9,237 nt of DNA from Mycobacteriaceae bacterium. GTDB taxonomy: Bacteria > Actinomycetota > Actinomycetes > Mycobacteriales > Mycobacteriaceae. Position numbers and translations under genes: made by a program. A model generated the notes under the pieces. That model did not search any database. It saw only the letters and a program-made list of their open reading frames with translations, and had not been told where the DNA came from. The DNA lies in the NCBI GenBank assembly GCA_019242135.1, contig JAFAWC010000704.1, positions 1 through 9,237 on the forward strand, read 5' to 3'. Below, piece after piece: positions 7,326 through 9,237 of the stretch (positions within the stretch are counted from its first letter, which is position 1; each line of letters begins with the position of its first letter).

Positions 7326-8610
7326 CCGGCAGATGCGGCATCTCGATACCCGGATCGCGGTGTAGCAGCACTGCACGGGTGAGCGCCGCAATGCCGAAGC
7401 GGCATCGGATTTTGTCTACGGCAGCGTCAATTGCCATGGGATCGGCCGACATTGCGAACGGCAACTCGAGTTGCGCGCCGCCACCGCGATCGATGTTTGC
7501 AACACTGAATCCGATCATGGTCAGGCCGCGTTCGGCTATGACCGGGGTCGCGACGGACACCAGTCTGCGCGCGGCGACCAGCAATAATTCTGTCGATGAG
7601 GTTGCCTGCGCCAGGGTGTGCGACCGAGTTGCCCGGCCGAAGTCATCAAAACGCATGCGCAACACCACAGTTCGGCCGGTTCTTCCGGCTGCGCGCATAC
7701 GCCGCGCGATGCGGTCGATGAGTGTGACAACGGTCACGTCGATCTCCGCGGAACCGCGGCGACCGCGCCCTAGGGCGCGTTGGGCACCGACCGACCGCCG
7801 CCGAACACCGGTCACCACGCGGCGCGCATCTACTCCATGCGACAACGCATGTAACCGATATCCCATGGCGCAGCCGACCAGCGACGCCAACATGGGTTGT
7901 CCCAACTCGGCGACGTCGGCGACGGTCTCGATGCCATGCGCGTGCAGCTTGTCCGCGGTCACCGCCCCGACTCCCCACAGTTTGCGCACCGGCAGCGGCT
8001 GGAGGAATTCGAGTTCGCGGTCCGGCGGCACCAGCAGCAGGCCGTCGGGCTTAGCCACTTGGCTCGCGACTTTGGCGAGAAACTTGGTGCGTGCGATGCC
8101 GACGGTGATCGGTAGTCCGACCCGATCGCGCACGTCGGCGCGCAGCTTGGCAGCAATGCGAACCGGCGGGCCCGCTATCCGACGTAGACCGCCGACGTCT
8201 AGGAAGGCCTCGTCCACCGACACGGGTTCAACCATCGGTGTGGTGTCACGGAAGACGTCGAACACGGCGTCGGAGGCCTTGATGTATGCCGACATCCGCG
8301 GCGGCACCGCGACGGCGTGCGGACACAGCCGACGGGCTTGCGCGCCGCTCATCGCGGTACGCACGCCATACGCCTTGGCTTCGTAGCTGGCAGCGAGCAC
8401 GACGCCGCCACCAACGATCACCGGCCGCCCGCGCAGGAGGGGATCGTCGCGCTGTTCCACCGAGGCGTAAAACGAGTCGAGATCAGCGTGCAGGATCGTG
8501 GCTGCAGCGCCCCCCGCGCCTCTCGTGGCCCCAGCGGCTCTCGTGGCCCCAGCGCCTCCCGCGGCCCGCGAAGACCCGCATGAGGGCCCCGAATCCCATG
8601 ACACGAACAT
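7321..8610 (-). CDS. dinB: Y-family DNA polymerase IV (DinB-type, probably the DinB3 paralogue)
   Basis: This is an error-prone translesion DNA polymerase of 429 residues. The catalytic carboxylates are D43 (ILHADLDSFYASVEQ) and D133/E134 (SVDEAFLDV), with Y48 at the steric-gate position. Thumb HhH-type sequence LWGVGAVTADKL lies at 211-222, the little finger follows to about 370, and QLELPF at 380-385 fits a beta-clamp binding motif. It looks unlike M. tuberculosis DinX and DinP as I remember them and more like the third DinB of fast-growing mycobacteria. The first ~37 residues precede the conserved core and are low-complexity Gly/Ala/Thr/Arg made by an 18-bp tandem repeat. Only ATG 8610 and GTG 8604 are usable in-frame starts; neither has a Shine-Dalgarno site and both lie in a LexA-box-like palindrome. 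The gene is 39 bases downstream of ethR and in the same frame. The start is therefore uncertain; the gene identity is not. Confidence 0.93.
   Translation of the reverse strand: MFVSWDSGPSCGSSRAAGGAGATRAAGATRGAGGAAATILHADLDSFYASVEQRDDPLLRGRPVIVGGGVVLAASYEAKAYGVRTAMSGAQARRLCPHAVAVPPRMSAYIKASDAVFDVFRDTTPMVEPVSVDEAFLDVGGLRRIAGPPVRIAAKLRADVRDRVGLPITVGIARTKFLAKVASQVAKPDGLLLVPPDRELEFLQPLPVRKLWGVGAVTADKLHAHGIETVADVAELGQPMLASLVGCAMGYRLHALSHGVDARRVVTGVRRRSVGAQRALGRGRRGSAEIDVTVVTLIDRIARRMRAAGRTGRTVVLRMRFDDFGRATRSHTLAQATSSTELLLVAARRLVSVATPVIAERGLTMIGFSVANIDRGGGAQLELPFAMSADPMAIDAAVDKIRCRFGIAALTRAVLLHRDPGIEMPHLPD
8516..8569. repeat. 18-bp tandem repeat inside the dinB 5' end
   Basis: Three 18-base units lie at 8516-8533, 8534-8551 and 8552-8569. 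The first two differ at one base (GCGCCTCTCGTGGCCCCA against GCGGCTCTCGTGGCCCCA); the third is diverged. Read on the minus strand they give the GATRAA/GATRGA-like segment of the predicted DinB N-terminus, ahead of the conserved polymerase core. Confidence 0.85.
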
Positions 8611-8618
8611 ATGTTCGC
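8603..8618. promoter_or_regulatory. LexA (SOS) box-like palindrome at the dinB start
   Basis: ACGAACATATGTTCGC contains the perfect 14-bp palindrome CGAACATATGTTCG. The mycobacterial LexA box is TCGAAC-N4-GTTCGA; here all ten core bases and the 4-base spacer match, and only the outermost T and A are changed. It covers the dinB ATG at 8610 and contains TATGTT (8611-8606 on the minus strand), a possible -10 hexamer. LexA bound here would block transcription of dinB. This predicts induction by DNA damage; LexA binding itself is inferred. Confidence 0.6.
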
Positions 8619-8649
8619 ATAACGAGCCGACAGATGCGGAGGCGAACAG

Positions 8650-9237
8650 TTAACCCGGCGGCGACCCGTAGATGCTGGTCAGCCAGATGTGAGTGAGGGT
8701 CTCGACGACGTGTTCGTACGGGACGGCGGGCTGTTCGGCCGAGAAAACGGCCATCATCGCACGCTCATTCATCAGATTGAGCGTTACCGCCAAGTCCTCG
8801 GCCGGAATTGTCTCCGGCGCCGCACCGCGCGCTCTTTCGGCGTTGATCGACAAGGCGGTCTGGTCGATCCATTTCTGCAACAGCGCCAGCCACATCTGCC
8901 GCATTTCCCCCCGGTTGGCAAGCAGCGCGAGACCGTTTCGGCCCACCCACCGCTGCGAACCGAAGGCTTCGAAAACGCCGGTGATGATGGCGCTCCACAC
9001 CCGCGCGGGATCTGACGGGAGTTCGGCCGTGAGTGCCTCGATCGCGGCGTCGACCTGTTGCACGACCCTGTCCAGAAGGGTGAGCAAGACCGCTTCCTTC
9101 GAGGGAAAGTAGAAGTAGAACGTCGGTCGCGAGATCCCGGCGCCCTTGGCCAGGTCGTCGACCGAGATTTCGGTGAGCGCGCGCTCCTGCAGCAGCAGCT
9201 CGGCGGTCTGCAGGATGGCTAGCTCACGGTCGTCGCC
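8650..9237 (-). CDS. ethR: EthR-type TetR repressor, 5'-truncated by the window edge
   Basis: This TetR-family repressor matches EthR, which in M. tuberculosis represses ethA, the monooxygenase that activates ethionamide. The frame is open to base 9237, and 195 residues are visible of about 216, so roughly 20 N-terminal residues lie outside. Visible DNA-binding sequence includes GDDRELAIL, then ISVDDLAKGAGISRPTFYFY (helix-turn-helix) and FPSKEAVLLTLLDRVV, near-identical to EthR as I remember it. The ligand-domain residues corresponding to W103, F110, W138, W145, N176, N179 and W207 of EthR appear conserved (VWSAI, GVFEAFG, QMWLALLQKW, LNLMNER, HIW), but Y148 is replaced by Q in KWIDQTAL. The stop TAA is at 8650-8652, 39 bases before dinB and in the same frame. 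The ethA gene and the EthR operator would lie beyond the window. A first ATG at 9087 is internal and not the start. Confidence 0.93.
   Translation of the reverse strand, partial: GDDRELAILQTAELLLQERALTEISVDDLAKGAGISRPTFYFYFPSKEAVLLTLLDRVVQQVDAAIEALTAELPSDPARVWSAIITGVFEAFGSQRWVGRNGLALLANRGEMRQMWLALLQKWIDQTALSINAERARGAAPETIPAEDLAVTLNLMNERAMMAVFSAEQPAVPYEHVVETLTHIWLTSIYGSPPG

Noticed and set aside
7379..8386. 335-codon open frame on the plus strand opposite dinB
   Set aside because: Composition is Arg/Ser/Thr/Ala-rich with no domain, as expected for the antisense of a high-GC gene; the DinB frame carries all catalytic motifs.

Overview
The window is high-GC actinobacterial DNA, almost certainly chromosomal and from a Mycobacterium or Mycolicibacterium outside the M. 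tuberculosis complex. The evidence is a recognisable gltB-gltD pair, a PHP-domain protein like M. tuberculosis Rv3856c and an EthR orthologue, in the same relative order I recall from M. tuberculosis (gltB, gltD, a small gene, the PHP gene, then ethR pointing back). Three genes are extra to that remembered order: an F420-type luciferase-like oxidoreductase, a DinB-type Y-family polymerase and a TetR regulator. All species and synteny statements come from memory, not from a search.

Layout. Bases 1-4315 (+) hold the 3' two-thirds of gltB and all of gltD, overlapping by 8 bases; together they encode the two subunits of NADPH-dependent glutamate synthase. Bases 4316-4531 are a non-coding junction with a 35-bp tandem repeat that starts at the gltD stop and creates two nested ATGA-coupled mini-ORFs, an intrinsic terminator, and a candidate promoter with a Shine-Dalgarno site for a 47-residue basic small protein (4532-4675, +). 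A luciferase-like monooxygenase (4733-5599, -) converges on that small gene and diverges from a HhH+PHP phosphoesterase (5743-6747, +) across 143 bp carrying a 9-bp tandem repeat. From 6701 to the window end all genes read on the minus strand: ethR (5' end outside the window), dinB, then a TetR regulator whose 3' end overlaps the PHP gene. No gene-free stretch exceeds 300 bases.

How the genes relate. gltB and gltD form one enzyme and were probably ended by the terminator at 4387-4415. The ethR-dinB-tetR block is tightly spaced (39 and 71 bases) and could be one transcription unit, but a perfect CGAAC-N4-GTTCG palindrome matching the core of the mycobacterial LexA (SOS) box sits exactly on the dinB start, so dinB probably also has its own damage-responsive promoter. 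The PHP protein, with a DNA-binding-type HhH motif and a full set of nine PHP metal ligands, may also act on nucleic acid, though nothing here ties it functionally to dinB.

Most of the window is ordinary core metabolism. The parts worth a second look are the SOS-like box and repeat-derived N-terminus of dinB, the repeat at the gltD stop, the repeat-bearing divergent promoter region, and the unassigned 47-residue ORF. I did not find evidence for a defence system, mobile element, CRISPR array or structural RNA gene.
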